Position numbers and translations under genes: made by a program. The notes under the pieces were generated by a model. The model did no database searches. It saw nothing but the letters and a program-made list of their open reading frames with translations, and was not told the DNA's origin. Of a stretch of DNA of 64,000 nt, positions 30,755-38,126 are shown one piece after another (within the stretch, counting starts at the first letter, position 1; the number at the start of each line of letters is the position of its first letter). This DNA comes from AC-32 sp963763475 (GTDB taxonomy: Bacteria > Actinomycetota > Thermoleophilia > Gaiellales > Gaiellaceae), in the NCBI GenBank assembly GCA_963763475.1, contig CAVXOR010000002.1, positions 496,001-560,000 on the forward strand. The letters are read 5' to 3'.

Positions 30755-31963
30755 GTGCCTACGTATCAGGTCAGAGGCGAGGTCCCGCGCAAGCGGCACA
30801 TCCAGTTCCGCGACAACGGGACGCTGCTGACCGAGGAGGTGATGGGCCTCGAGGGCTTCTCGGGGAACGAGTCGATCCTCTACCACCTCACCTCGCCCTG
30901 CCGCGTGACGAAGGTCGACGAGTTCGAGCCGATCGAGCGCGACGAGTGGGTCCCCGACGGCCACCAGCACCGGCACTTCGCGACCATGGGCGTCGACCCC
31001 GATGGCGACGCGATCAGCGGGCGTCGCCTCTTGATGTGGAACCAGGACGTCGAGATCTCGCTCTGCCGGCCGGACGAGCAGATGGACTACTTCTTCCGCA
31101 ACGGCGAGAGCGACGAGGTGATCTTCGTCCACGAGGGCTCAGGCACGCTCGAGACGATCTTCGGCGACCTGCCCTACAAGGAGGGCGACTACGTCGTCGT
31201 CCCGCGCGGAACCACCTATCGTTTCCGGCCCGACGGCGAGCAGCGCTACCTCGTCTTCGAGTCACCCGGCCTGATCGAGATCCCGCGCCGCTACCGCAAC
31301 GACTACGGGCAGCTGCTCGAGCATGCGCCCTTCTACCACCGGGACATCCACCCGCCGACCGAGCTGCAGACGCACCGCGACCGCGGTGAGTTCCTGGTCA
31401 AGGTGCGGATCCGGGACGGCTACCAGACCTACGAGCTCGACTACCACCCGTTCGACGTGGTCGGCTGGGACGGCTACGTCTACCCGTGGACGTTCTCGAT
31501 CCACGACTTCGAGCCGATCACGGGGCGCATCCACATGCCGCCTCCCTCGCACCAGACCTTCGAGGGCCGCAACTTCGTGATCTGCTCCTTCTGCCCGCGC
31601 AAGCTCGACTTCGACCCGCTCGCGATCCCGATCCCGTACCACCACTCGAACCTGAACTCGGAGGAGATGATCTATTACGTCTCCGGCAACTTTGGCTCGC
31701 GGCGGGGGATCGAGGTCGGCTCGGTGACGCTCCACCCGTCCGGGATTCCGCACGGCCCGCACCCGGGCCTCGCCGAGAAGTCGATCGGCCAGACCGAGAC
31801 GCACGAGCTGGCCGTGATGTGCGACACGTTCCACCCGCTGCGGCTGACGAGGCTCGCGAAGAAGCTCGACGACGGCGAGTACGCCTACTCGTGGCTCGAG
31901 GAGCGGGCGCCCGCCGCGGGCGACTCCGACGCAGACCCCGCCGGCGTCACGTCGCACTTCTAG
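30755..31963 (+). CDS. hmgA: Homogentisate 1,2-dioxygenase
   Basis: A 402-residue non-heme iron dioxygenase opening the ring of homogentisate to maleylacetoacetate. Cupin blocks include EVIFVHEGSGTLETIFGDLPYKEGDYVVVPRGTTY (cited in pieces), IPYHHSNLNSEEMIYYVSGNF and GSVTLHPSGIPHGPHPGL, where His and Glu ligands lie. Its length matches the bacterial type. GTG start 13 bp after the oxidoreductase stop, preceded by TATCCT six bases upstream, so it may have its own leaderless promoter. Together with hpd and the FAH protein it completes tyrosine degradation except for maleylacetoacetate isomerase, for which no gene is seen. Confidence 0.95.
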   Translation: MPTYQVRGEVPRKRHIQFRDNGTLLTEEVMGLEGFSGNESILYHLTSPCRVTKVDEFEPIERDEWVPDGHQHRHFATMGVDPDGDAISGRRLLMWNQDVEISLCRPDEQMDYFFRNGESDEVIFVHEGSGTLETIFGDLPYKEGDYVVVPRGTTYRFRPDGEQRYLVFESPGLIEIPRRYRNDYGQLLEHAPFYHRDIHPPTELQTHRDRGEFLVKVRIRDGYQTYELDYHPFDVVGWDGYVYPWTFSIHDFEPITGRIHMPPPSHQTFEGRNFVICSFCPRKLDFDPLAIPIPYHHSNLNSEEMIYYVSGNFGSRRGIEVGSVTLHPSGIPHGPHPGLAEKSIGQTETHELAVMCDTFHPLRLTRLAKKLDDGEYAYSWLEERAPAAGDSDADPAGVTSHF

Positions 31964-31971
31964 TCGCTCTA

Positions 31972-32844
31972 CTAGGTTCCGATAAGCCTGTGCAGCCCGA
32001 GCAGCGGTGCGGCTTCTCCGAGCGTGGCGCTCTCGACACAGGTGGCGGCTGCGACGTCGGGTAGGACACGCCCTTCGAGGGCGGCGCGGATCGCCGCGAG
32101 CAGCGTCTCTCCCCAGGCGGCTGCGACCCCGCCTCCGACGCGTAGCGTGCCGGGGTCCGAGACTGCCACGAGCACCGCGGCCGCGAAGCCCAGCGCGTCG
32201 AAGGCGTCCTCGAGCACGGCGCGCGCCCACTCGTCGGTCTCGGCCTCGGCGAGCAGGCAGGCGGGCTCCGGCCGCTCTCGCCCGGCCTCCTCGTAGCGCC
32301 GCACGATCCCGGCCCAGCTGCCGTAGGCCTCGGCGCAGCCGCGCCGGCCACAGTGGCAGGGAAGTCCATTCTCGCGAAAGCGCAGGTGGCCGACCTCACC
32401 GGCCAGTCCCGTGGCCGAGGGCGGAACCTCACCGTCGACGATGTGTCGGCCCGCGATGCCGGTGCCGACCTGCAGCAACGCCAGCGTCGCGCCGTCAGCC
32501 TCGCCGACTGCAGCCGCGTCGAGGTCGTTCGCGAAGACGGCCGGCGCTGACGTTTCTGATGCCAGCAGCTCGACGAGCGGCGCATCCCTCAGGCCGAGGT
32601 TGGCCGAGTAGCGCAGCATCCCGCGCGAGCGGTCCACGAGGCCCGCGACGCAGAGCGCCCACGGCGGCTCGCCGGCATCCCGGTGCAGGCGCACGAGCTG
32701 CGCCACGAGCTCGTCGAGCCCGCGCGCGACGGGTTCCCTGAAGATCTCGCCGGCCTGGCCGTCGACGACCGTGCCCGATTTGACCCAGCTCGCCCCGACG
32801 TCGACCGCGAAGAGCGGGCCGTCCGCCGAGCCGCTACCTGGCAA
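31972..32844 (-). CDS. ROK-family sugar kinase (probable MurNAc/GlcNAc kinase)
   Basis: A 290-residue ROK protein: ATP-binding VDVGASWVKSG near the N terminus, catalytic Asp107 in FANDLDAAA, and the zinc-binding GEVGH...CHCGRRGC signature (Glu150-His153, Cys163, Cys165, Cys170). ROK kinases phosphorylate glucose, GlcNAc or ManNAc. In this operon, with murQ, nagA and a SIS gene, an intracellular N-acetylhexosamine (GlcNAc or MurNAc) kinase is the best inference. It ends eight bases from the convergent hmgA gene and its TTG start overlaps the end of the SIS gene by 11 bp; an internal later start is possible. Confidence 0.87.
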   Translation of the reverse strand: MPGSGSADGPLFAVDVGASWVKSGTVVDGQAGEIFREPVARGLDELVAQLVRLHRDAGEPPWALCVAGLVDRSRGMLRYSANLGLRDAPLVELLASETSAPAVFANDLDAAAVGEADGATLALLQVGTGIAGRHIVDGEVPPSATGLAGEVGHLRFRENGLPCHCGRRGCAEAYGSWAGIVRRYEEAGRERPEPACLLAEAETDEWARAVLEDAFDALGFAAAVLVAVSDPGTLRVGGGVAAAWGETLLAAIRAALEGRVLPDVAAATCVESATLGEAAPLLGLHRLIGT

Positions 32845-33913
32845 GCGTCACCTTGCTCAGCCCGGCCGGGTGGTCTGGGTCGAGCCCCTTCGCCTGCGCG
32901 AGCGCGAGGGCGAAGAGCTGGCCCGGAACCACCGAGAGCAGCGGGGAGAGCAGCGGCGACGAGGGTTTGGGCACGGGGAGCACGTAGGCGGCTCCCATCA
33001 GCGCCTCGGCCGCGTTGCCGCTCGCCACGATCGTCGCTCCGGCCGCCCGGACCCGCTCCGCGGCCTCGACCACGGCCGGCAGCGTCTCGTCGTCGGAGGC
33101 GACCGCCCAGACCGGGAACAACGGATCGAGCGCCGCCACCGGCCCGTGCGCGAGTCCGGTGGCGGTGAACGGCTCCGCGGCCACGCGACAGGTCTCGAGC
33201 AGCTTCAGCGCGATCTCGCGCGCGGTTGCGAACTCGATCCCACGGCCGATCGTGAACATGCGCCCGACCGAGGCGAAGGGCAGGGCGATCGCCCGCGCCT
33301 GCGCCTCGAGCGTCGGCAGCGCCGCCTCGAGCAGGTCGGCGGTTGCGCGCATCCCGTCGGCGATTTCCTCGCCCCGTCCGGCGGCATGGGCGGCGAACAG
33401 GGCGAGCGCGGCGAGCTGGTTCGAGTAGGTCTTCGTCGCGGCGACGGAGCGCTCAGTCCCAGCGGCCAGCGGCAGGGCGGTATCGGCCGCCTCCGCCAGC
33501 TCCGAATCCGTGTGGTTGGTGACCGCCAGCGTGTAGGCGCCTTCACGCCGCGCGCGCGAGACGTACTCGATCACGTCGGGCGTGCGGCCCGACTGCGAGA
33601 GCGCGAGCACGGTCGAGCCCTGCATGTCGATGCGCGTGTCGTAGTGGACGGTCAGCGCGATCGAGTCGCGCAGCGCCGTCCAGCGAGGCAGGAGCCCGAA
33701 CGCGTAGACCCCGTACGAGGCGGCGTTGTCGGACGAGCCGTGACCGACCATCCGGATCGTCGTCGCACCCTGTTCTCGCGCGCGGGCGGCCGCCTCTGCA
33801 TAGACCGGCTCGTGCTCGAGCAGCGCGCGCAGAGCCTGCGGCTGCGAGCGGATCTCGGCGAGGAAGTCCGCGCCGAGCGGCTCGGGCAAGGGGGCGGTCT
33901 CAGGCAACGACAC
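32834..33913 (-). CDS. SIS-domain protein, GlmS-isomerase/AgaS-like
   Basis: About 359 residues with two sugar isomerase (SIS) folds (IRMVGHGSSDNAASYGVYAF and LALSQSGRTPDVIEYVSRAR in the first; FTIGRGIEFATAREIALKLLETC in the second). It looks like the isomerase half of glutamine-fructose-6-phosphate transaminase without the glutaminase domain, as in AgaS, which deaminates/isomerises amino-sugar 6-phosphates. In the operon it would convert glucosamine-6-phosphate to fructose-6-phosphate, replacing NagB. GTG at 33913 overlaps the end of nagA by 14 bp; TTG two codons later is an alternative. Confidence 0.85.
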   Translation of the reverse strand: MSLPETAPLPEPLGADFLAEIRSQPQALRALLEHEPVYAEAAARAREQGATTIRMVGHGSSDNAASYGVYAFGLLPRWTALRDSIALTVHYDTRIDMQGSTVLALSQSGRTPDVIEYVSRARREGAYTLAVTNHTDSELAEAADTALPLAAGTERSVAATKTYSNQLAALALFAAHAAGRGEEIADGMRATADLLEAALPTLEAQARAIALPFASVGRMFTIGRGIEFATAREIALKLLETCRVAAEPFTATGLAHGPVAALDPLFPVWAVASDDETLPAVVEAAERVRAAGATIVASGNAAEALMGAAYVLPVPKPSSPLLSPLLSVVPGQLFALALAQAKGLDPDHPAGLSKVTLAR

Positions 33914-34994
33914 GCGCTTCGCCGCCGATGCAGACGCGGTCGATCTCGAGGTTGTCGTCGAGCACGACGAGATCGGCAGGAAGCCCGACGTCGAGGCGGC
34001 CGACCGTGGGGAGGCCGAGGACACGAGCCGGGACGGAGGTGGCCGCCTCGAGCGCGTCGGGGAGGGGAACACCGAGCTGGTGGAGGTTTCGCATGGCGTC
34101 GATCATCGTCAGCGCGCTGCCGGCGAGCACGTCGTCGAGGCCGCGCACGACTCCGTCGCGGACCTCGATCTCGGAGCCGCCGAGCAGGTAGGCGCCGTCG
34201 CCCATGCCGGCGCCGGCGACCGCGTCGGTGACGAGCGCGACGCGGCCCGCGGCCGAGCGCCAGACGAGCCGGGCCGTCTCCTCGGCCAGGTGCACGCCGT
34301 CGACGATGATCTGGACGATCACGTCGTCACGCGCGAGGGCGGCGCCGGCGAGACCGGGGTCGCGGTGGCCGAAGGGGCGCATCGCGTTGAAGAGGTGCGT
34401 GACGGTCTTCGCTCCGCGGTCGAAGGCCCTGGCGGCCTCCTCGGCAGTCGCGTCGGAGTGTCCGCACGAGACCGCGATGCCGCGCGCGAGCAGCAGGCCG
34501 ATCAGCTCGTCGGCCCCGGGCAGCTCGGGCGCGAGAGTCATCAGCCGCACCGGTCCGGCTCCGATCAGCCGTTCCAGCAATGCCACGTCGGGATCCCGCC
34601 GTGCCGCCCGCGGGTGGACGCCGAGGCGCTTCTCCGACAGGAACGGCCCCTCGAGGTGGACGCCGAGCAGTCGCGGGCCGGCCGGGTCGAACGGGACGTT
34701 GCCGAGCGCCGCGAGCAGGTCCTCCTCCGGCGCGGAGATGAAGGTGGGCAGGTAGGCGGTGACGCCGGTCTCGAGCAGCGCCTCGCCGCCCCGGACGTAG
34801 CCGTCGGCGTCGGCGCCCATGAAGTCGACGCCGCCGAAGCCGTTCACCTGCAGGTCGACGAAGCCGGGCACCGCGATGCAGCCGCCGCCGTTGCGGCCGC
34901 TCAGCCCGTACTCCGAGACCAGGCCGTCGGCGATCTCGACGTCACCCGGTACGAGCGTCCCGTCGATCAGTGCGGCTTCGACGCCGAGCCTCAT
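33900..34994 (-). CDS. nagA: N-acetylglucosamine-6-phosphate deacetylase
   Basis: A 364-residue amidohydrolase-fold enzyme that removes acetate from GlcNAc-6-phosphate. Signatures are PGFVDLQVNGFGGVDFM (start of the barrel), GVHLEGPFLSEKRLGVHP, VSCGHSDATAEEA (metal His), THLFNAMRPFGHRDPGL and VALVTDAVAGAGM with the catalytic Asp. The metal ligands Glu in HLEGP and the His residues are in place. It overlaps murQ (ATGA) upstream and the SIS gene downstream, so its product glucosamine-6-phosphate passes to the next enzyme of the operon. Confidence 0.95.
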   Translation of the reverse strand: MRLGVEAALIDGTLVPGDVEIADGLVSEYGLSGRNGGGCIAVPGFVDLQVNGFGGVDFMGADADGYVRGGEALLETGVTAYLPTFISAPEEDLLAALGNVPFDPAGPRLLGVHLEGPFLSEKRLGVHPRAARRDPDVALLERLIGAGPVRLMTLAPELPGADELIGLLLARGIAVSCGHSDATAEEAARAFDRGAKTVTHLFNAMRPFGHRDPGLAGAALARDDVIVQIIVDGVHLAEETARLVWRSAAGRVALVTDAVAGAGMGDGAYLLGGSEIEVRDGVVRGLDDVLAGSALTMIDAMRNLHQLGVPLPDALEAATSVPARVLGLPTVGRLDVGLPADLVVLDDNLEIDRVCIGGEARVVA

Positions 34995-35899
34995 CGTTCG
35001 AGAGCCGCCGTCACGTTGCCCGAAACTCGGTCGAGCCGCTCGCGTGCCGCCTCTGCGTCCAGGCCTGCGATCAGAGCGACGACCGCGACCTTGGCGCTCC
35101 CGTCCGCTTCCGCGAGCGCTCGCTCGGCCTCGTCGTCGGAGACGCCCGTTGCCAGGCGCACGACCCGGCGCGCCCGGGCGGCGAGCTTCTCGTTCGAGGT
35201 GCGGACGTCGACCATCAGGTCGCCGTAGGTCTTGCCCAGCCGGATCATCGACACGGTCGAGACCGTGTTCAGCACGAGCTTCTGCGCGGTGCCGGCCTTG
35301 AGCCTCGTCGAGCCGGCTACGAACTCGGGCCCGACGACGACGCCGAGGTCGTGGTCGGCCAAATGTCCGAGCTCCGACTCCTCGACCGCGGACAGCGCGA
35401 CGGTCAGAGCCCCGGCTTCAGCCGCGGCCTCGAGGGCGGCGAGCACGTAGGGCGTCCGGCCGCTCGCGCTGACGCCGACGACGGCGTCGGCAGCGGAGAC
35501 GGCGAGCTGCTCGACGGCGCGCCGCCCGGCCTCGCGGTCGTCCTCGGCGGCCTCGCGCTCGGCCGAGGAAAGGCCCTCGCCGGCGACGAGCGCCACGACC
35601 TGACCGGGCGCGGTGGAGAAGGTTCCTTCGCACTCTTCGGCGTCGAGCTGCGCGATGCGCCCCGACGAGCCGGCGCCAACGTAGATCAGCCTCCCACCCG
35701 TGGAGAGCCTGCCGACGACCGAGTCGATCGCGGCCGCGAGCTCATCGGCCACGGCCGCCACGGCGGCCGGGACGGAGGCGTCCTGCTCGTTCATCAACCC
35801 CACGAGGCCGAGCGTCGAGCGTGAGGCGTAATCCACCTCGGCTTGCCGCGCCTCTGTCACGAGCTTGTCCAAGCTCTCCGTTCCCTCGCTCGACGGCAT
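34991..35899 (-). CDS. murQ: N-acetylmuramic acid 6-phosphate etherase
   Basis: A 302-residue SIS-fold lyase that cleaves the D-lactyl ether of MurNAc-6-phosphate to give GlcNAc-6-phosphate, the step that joins muramic acid recycling to NagA. Diagnostic blocks are GGRLIYVGAGSSGRIAQLDAEEC, LVAGEGLSSAEREAAEDDREAGRR, SASGRTPYVLAALE and KAGTAQKLVLNTVSTVSMIRLGKTYGDLMVDVR (in pieces), with the C-terminal UBA-like helix. It heads the operon; the ATG at 35899 follows a TTAGACT box and a -35 TTGACC overlapped by a DasR-like operator. Confidence 0.96.
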   Translation of the reverse strand: MPSSEGTESLDKLVTEARQAEVDYASRSTLGLVGLMNEQDASVPAAVAAVADELAAAIDSVVGRLSTGGRLIYVGAGSSGRIAQLDAEECEGTFSTAPGQVVALVAGEGLSSAEREAAEDDREAGRRAVEQLAVSAADAVVGVSASGRTPYVLAALEAAAEAGALTVALSAVEESELGHLADHDLGVVVGPEFVAGSTRLKAGTAQKLVLNTVSTVSMIRLGKTYGDLMVDVRTSNEKLAARARRVVRLATGVSDDEAERALAEADGSAKVAVVALIAGLDAEAARERLDRVSGNVTAALER

Positions 35900-35907
35900 C
35901 TGCCGGA

Positions 35908-35936
35908 GTCTAAGCGCGCGGGAGCGCGGTGGTCAA
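35908..35936 (-). promoter_or_regulatory. murQ promoter
   Basis: On the minus strand TTGACC (35936-35931), a 17-bp spacer and TTAGAC (35913-35908) are followed eight bases later by the murQ ATG. The -35 lies inside the palindrome at 35930-35941. Confidence 0.6.
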
Positions 35937-35943
35937 TACCAGT
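35928..35943. promoter_or_regulatory. DasR/NagR-type operator, TGGT-N4-ACCA
   Basis: On the minus strand the 16-mer reads ACTGGTATTGACCACC, matching 13 of 16 bases of the published Streptomyces DasR consensus ACTGGTCTAGACCACT. It covers the -35 of the murQ operon, the position expected for repression. Confidence 0.7.
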
Positions 35944-35961
35944 TACGGGCTTGTTTCCACT

Positions 35962-35996
35962 TTGGTCTTGCTTTTCCGGGCAAGCGGTCCTATCCT
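35962..35996 (+). promoter_or_regulatory. Promoter of the ABC ATPase operon with operator half-site
   Basis: TTGCTT (35968-35973), a 17-bp spacer and TATCCT (35991-35996) end nine bases before the ATG at 36006. A TTGGTCTTG half-site (35962-35970) of the TGGT-N4-ACCA motif overlaps the -35. Confidence 0.6.
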
Positions 35997-36005
35997 TGTC
36001 GCCCG

Positions 36006-37193
36006 ATGGCCCGGATCGAGCTGCAGCACCTGACGAAGGTCTATTCAGGCGATGTCACCGCCGTGGACGACGTCAGCCTCGACATCGGCGACGGGGAGTT
36101 CATGGTGCTGGTCGGCCCCTCCGGCTGCGGGAAATCGACCCTGCTGCGCATGATCGCCGGCCTCGAGGAGGTGACGCAGGGTCAGATCTCGATCGGCGAG
36201 ACCGACGTCACCGAGCTCGCCCCGCGCCGGCGCGACATCGCGATGGTCTTCCAGAGCTACGCGCTCTACCCGCACATGAGCGTCCGCAAGAACATCGGCT
36301 ACGGCCTCAAGGTCCGGCGCACGCCGAAGGACGAGGCGCGGCGGCGGGTCGAGGAGGTGGCGAAGCTGCTCGGGCTCGAGGAGCTGCTCGAGCGCAAGCC
36401 GGCGCAGCTCTCCGGTGGCCAGCGCCAGCGCGTCGCGATGGGCCGCGCGATCGTGCGCGAGCCGAAGGCCTTCCTGATGGACGAGCCGCTCTCGAACCTC
36501 GACGCGAAGCTGCGCGTCGAGATGCGCGCGTCGCTCGCCCAGCTTCATGCGCGGCTCGGAGTCACGACCGTCTACGTCACGCACGACCAGACCGAGGCGA
36601 TGACGCTCGGGCAGCGCGTGGCGGTGCTCGACGGCGGCCGCCTGCTGCAGGTGGACACCCCGCAGAAGCTCTACCGCGAGCCGGCCGACGTGTTCGTCGC
36701 AGGCTTCATCGGCACGCCGGCGATGAACCTCGTCGAAGCGCGGCTGGACGAAGGCAGGGTGGTCTTCGGCCCCGAACGGATCCCGCTCGACCCGGGCCGG
36801 CAGCCGGCGAGGCGTGACGGGCCGGTGATCCTCGGTATCCGGCCGGAGGCCTTTGAGGACATCGAGTTCGCGCGCCCGGGGCTGCCGACGCTCCACTGCA
36901 CCGTTACCGTGCTCGAGGAGCTCGGCGGCGACGCCCAGGTCTTCTTCCTCGTCGACGCGCCGCCCGGGGGTGACGGCCGCGCCAGCTCGGGCGAAGGGGA
37001 GCTGTTGGCCGACGGGGGCACGTTGTTCACGGCGCGCGTCGACCCGAGGACGCAGACGCGGGTCGGCGACCGGCTCTGCCTGGCGGTCGACCCGGCGGGC
37101 TTTCACTTCTTCGACCCCGAGAGCGGCGAGACGCTGCTGCCGGCGAAGGCCGCCGGCGCGCCCGAGCCGGAGCTCGCACCGGCGGCGCCTTGA
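36006..37193 (+). CDS. Sugar ABC transporter ATP-binding protein (MsiK/UgpC type)
   Basis: A 395-residue ATPase of the carbohydrate uptake type. Walker A GPSGCGKST at 38-46, Q-loop VFQSYALYPHMSVRKN, signature LSGGQ at 135-139, Walker B FLMDEPL at 156-162 and the H-loop THDQTEAM are all intact. The C-terminal OB-type TOBE domain (about 245-395) carries the Pro/Gly-rich insert typical of MsmK/UgpC proteins that serve several sugar importers. It begins the operon and is followed without gap by the GntR regulator and, 1 kb on, by the binding protein and two permeases. Confidence 0.94.
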   Translation: MARIELQHLTKVYSGDVTAVDDVSLDIGDGEFMVLVGPSGCGKSTLLRMIAGLEEVTQGQISIGETDVTELAPRRRDIAMVFQSYALYPHMSVRKNIGYGLKVRRTPKDEARRRVEEVAKLLGLEELLERKPAQLSGGQRQRVAMGRAIVREPKAFLMDEPLSNLDAKLRVEMRASLAQLHARLGVTTVYVTHDQTEAMTLGQRVAVLDGGRLLQVDTPQKLYREPADVFVAGFIGTPAMNLVEARLDEGRVVFGPERIPLDPGRQPARRDGPVILGIRPEAFEDIEFARPGLPTLHCTVTVLEELGGDAQVFFLVDAPPGGDGRASSGEGELLADGGTLFTARVDPRTQTRVGDRLCLAVDPAGFHFFDPESGETLLPAKAAGAPEPELAPAAP

Positions 37194-37960
37194 CCAAGCA
37201 GCGCGAGACGCGCGACCGCGTCTTCGACCTGATCGACCGCCTCGGCGTCGGGGAGGCGATCCCGTCGGAGCGCCAGCTGAGCGCCGACCTCGGCGTCTCC
37301 CGGCTGACCGTGCGCGCGGCGCTCGACGAGCTCGCGCGGGAGGGCTACCTCGTCCGCCGCCGCGGCTCGGGAACGTTCGTCAGCGAGCCGAAGATCGCGC
37401 AGGAGCTGACCATGACCTCCTTCACCGAGGACATGCGCCGCCGCGGCATGAAGCCGGGCAGCAGGACGCTCGGACTCGAGGTCGTCCCCGCCGGTGCGCG
37501 GCTGGGGCGGTTCCTGCACGTCTCGCCCTCGGAGCGGATCGTCGTCGCGAAGCGACTGAGGCTCGCCGACAACGAGTCGATGGCGATCGAGACGCTTCAC
37601 GTCCGCGACGCGTTCGTCCCCGGTCTGAGCGCGGCCGACCTCGACGGCCAGTCGTTCTACGATCTGCTCCGCTCGCGGTACGGGATTGTGATCGCGGGCG
37701 GCATACAGACGATCGAGCCGACCGTGACGAACGAGGAGGAGTCGGAGGCCCTCGGGATTCCACTCCACTCGCCGGCGTTCCTGTTCGAGCGGGTCACGCG
37801 CTCCGAGCCCGGCGAGATCGTCGAGTTCGTCCACTCGATCTACCGGGGGGACCGCTACCGGCTCGTGACCGACCTCAGCGCGCAGCCGTCGCCGCACCGG
37901 CCGGCGCTCACCGTCGTCGCTGGTCAAGACCACCGTGACGGCCGCGGAGGCCCCGTTTGA
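37190..37960 (+). CDS. GntR/HutC-family regulator (UTRA domain), DasR/NagR-like
   Basis: A 256-residue repressor with a GntR winged helix (about 1-70: IPSERQLSADLGVSRLTVRAALDELAREGYLVRRRGSGTFV, in pieces) and a UTRA effector domain (about 80-245: TEDMRRRGMKPGSRTLGL, ESMAIETLHVRDAFVPGL, YGIVIAGGIQTIEPTV, HSIYRGDRYRLVTDL). NagR and DasR of this family sense GlcN-6-P or GlcNAc-6-P. The TTG start overlaps the ATPase stop. Its probable operators, TGGT-N4-ACCA palindromes, lie on both sides of the cluster, one of them inside its own 3' end. Confidence 0.92.
   Translation: MTKQRETRDRVFDLIDRLGVGEAIPSERQLSADLGVSRLTVRAALDELAREGYLVRRRGSGTFVSEPKIAQELTMTSFTEDMRRRGMKPGSRTLGLEVVPAGARLGRFLHVSPSERIVVAKRLRLADNESMAIETLHVRDAFVPGLSAADLDGQSFYDLLRSRYGIVIAGGIQTIEPTVTNEEESEALGIPLHSPAFLFERVTRSEPGEIVEFVHSIYRGDRYRLVTDLSAQPSPHRPALTVVAGQDHRDGRGGPV
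37919..37934. promoter_or_regulatory. DasR/NagR-type operator inside the gntR 3' end
   Basis: GCTGGTCAAGACCACC matches 13 of 16 bases of the DasR consensus; its core TGGTCAAGACCA is a 12-bp imperfect palindrome. It lies about 65 bp upstream of the promoter of the binding-protein gene. Confidence 0.65.
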
Positions 37961-37973
37961 GCGGTTGGCGCTT

Positions 37974-37989
37974 GATTGGTCTTGACATT
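37974..37989 (+). promoter_or_regulatory. Operator-like site overlapping the -35 of the binding-protein gene
   Basis: GATTGGTCTTGACATT (10 of 16 consensus positions) contains the -35 element TTGACA (37982-37987); the -10 is GCGAAT at 38004-38009, 16 bp away. Placement on the -35 is the same as at the other two promoters of the cluster. Confidence 0.5.
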
Positions 37990-38025
37990 CAGCGGCGAAG
38001 TATGCGAATGTCCGCACCGTGGCCA

Positions 38026-38041
38026 AGTGGTACAAACCAAT
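38026..38041. promoter_or_regulatory. TGGT-N4-ACCA palindrome downstream of the promoter
   Basis: AGTGGTACAAACCAAT contains TGGTACAAACCA (38028-38039), matching 11 of 16 consensus positions. It lies in the leader of the binding-protein gene, about 90 bp before its start. Confidence 0.5.
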
Positions 38042-38126
38042 CGTGCGGCCGTTCGCCGCGCTCCAGGCCACCTGGAGAGAGCGCAGCAAACTGCAGGCCC
38101 TCGACCGAGTCAGTGGGAGACCGTCG

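Noticed and set aside
31961..31976. CTAGT-CGCTCT-ACTAG hairpin between hmgA and the ROK kinase gene.
   Set aside because: Only a 5-bp A/T-containing stem; too weak to call a terminator.
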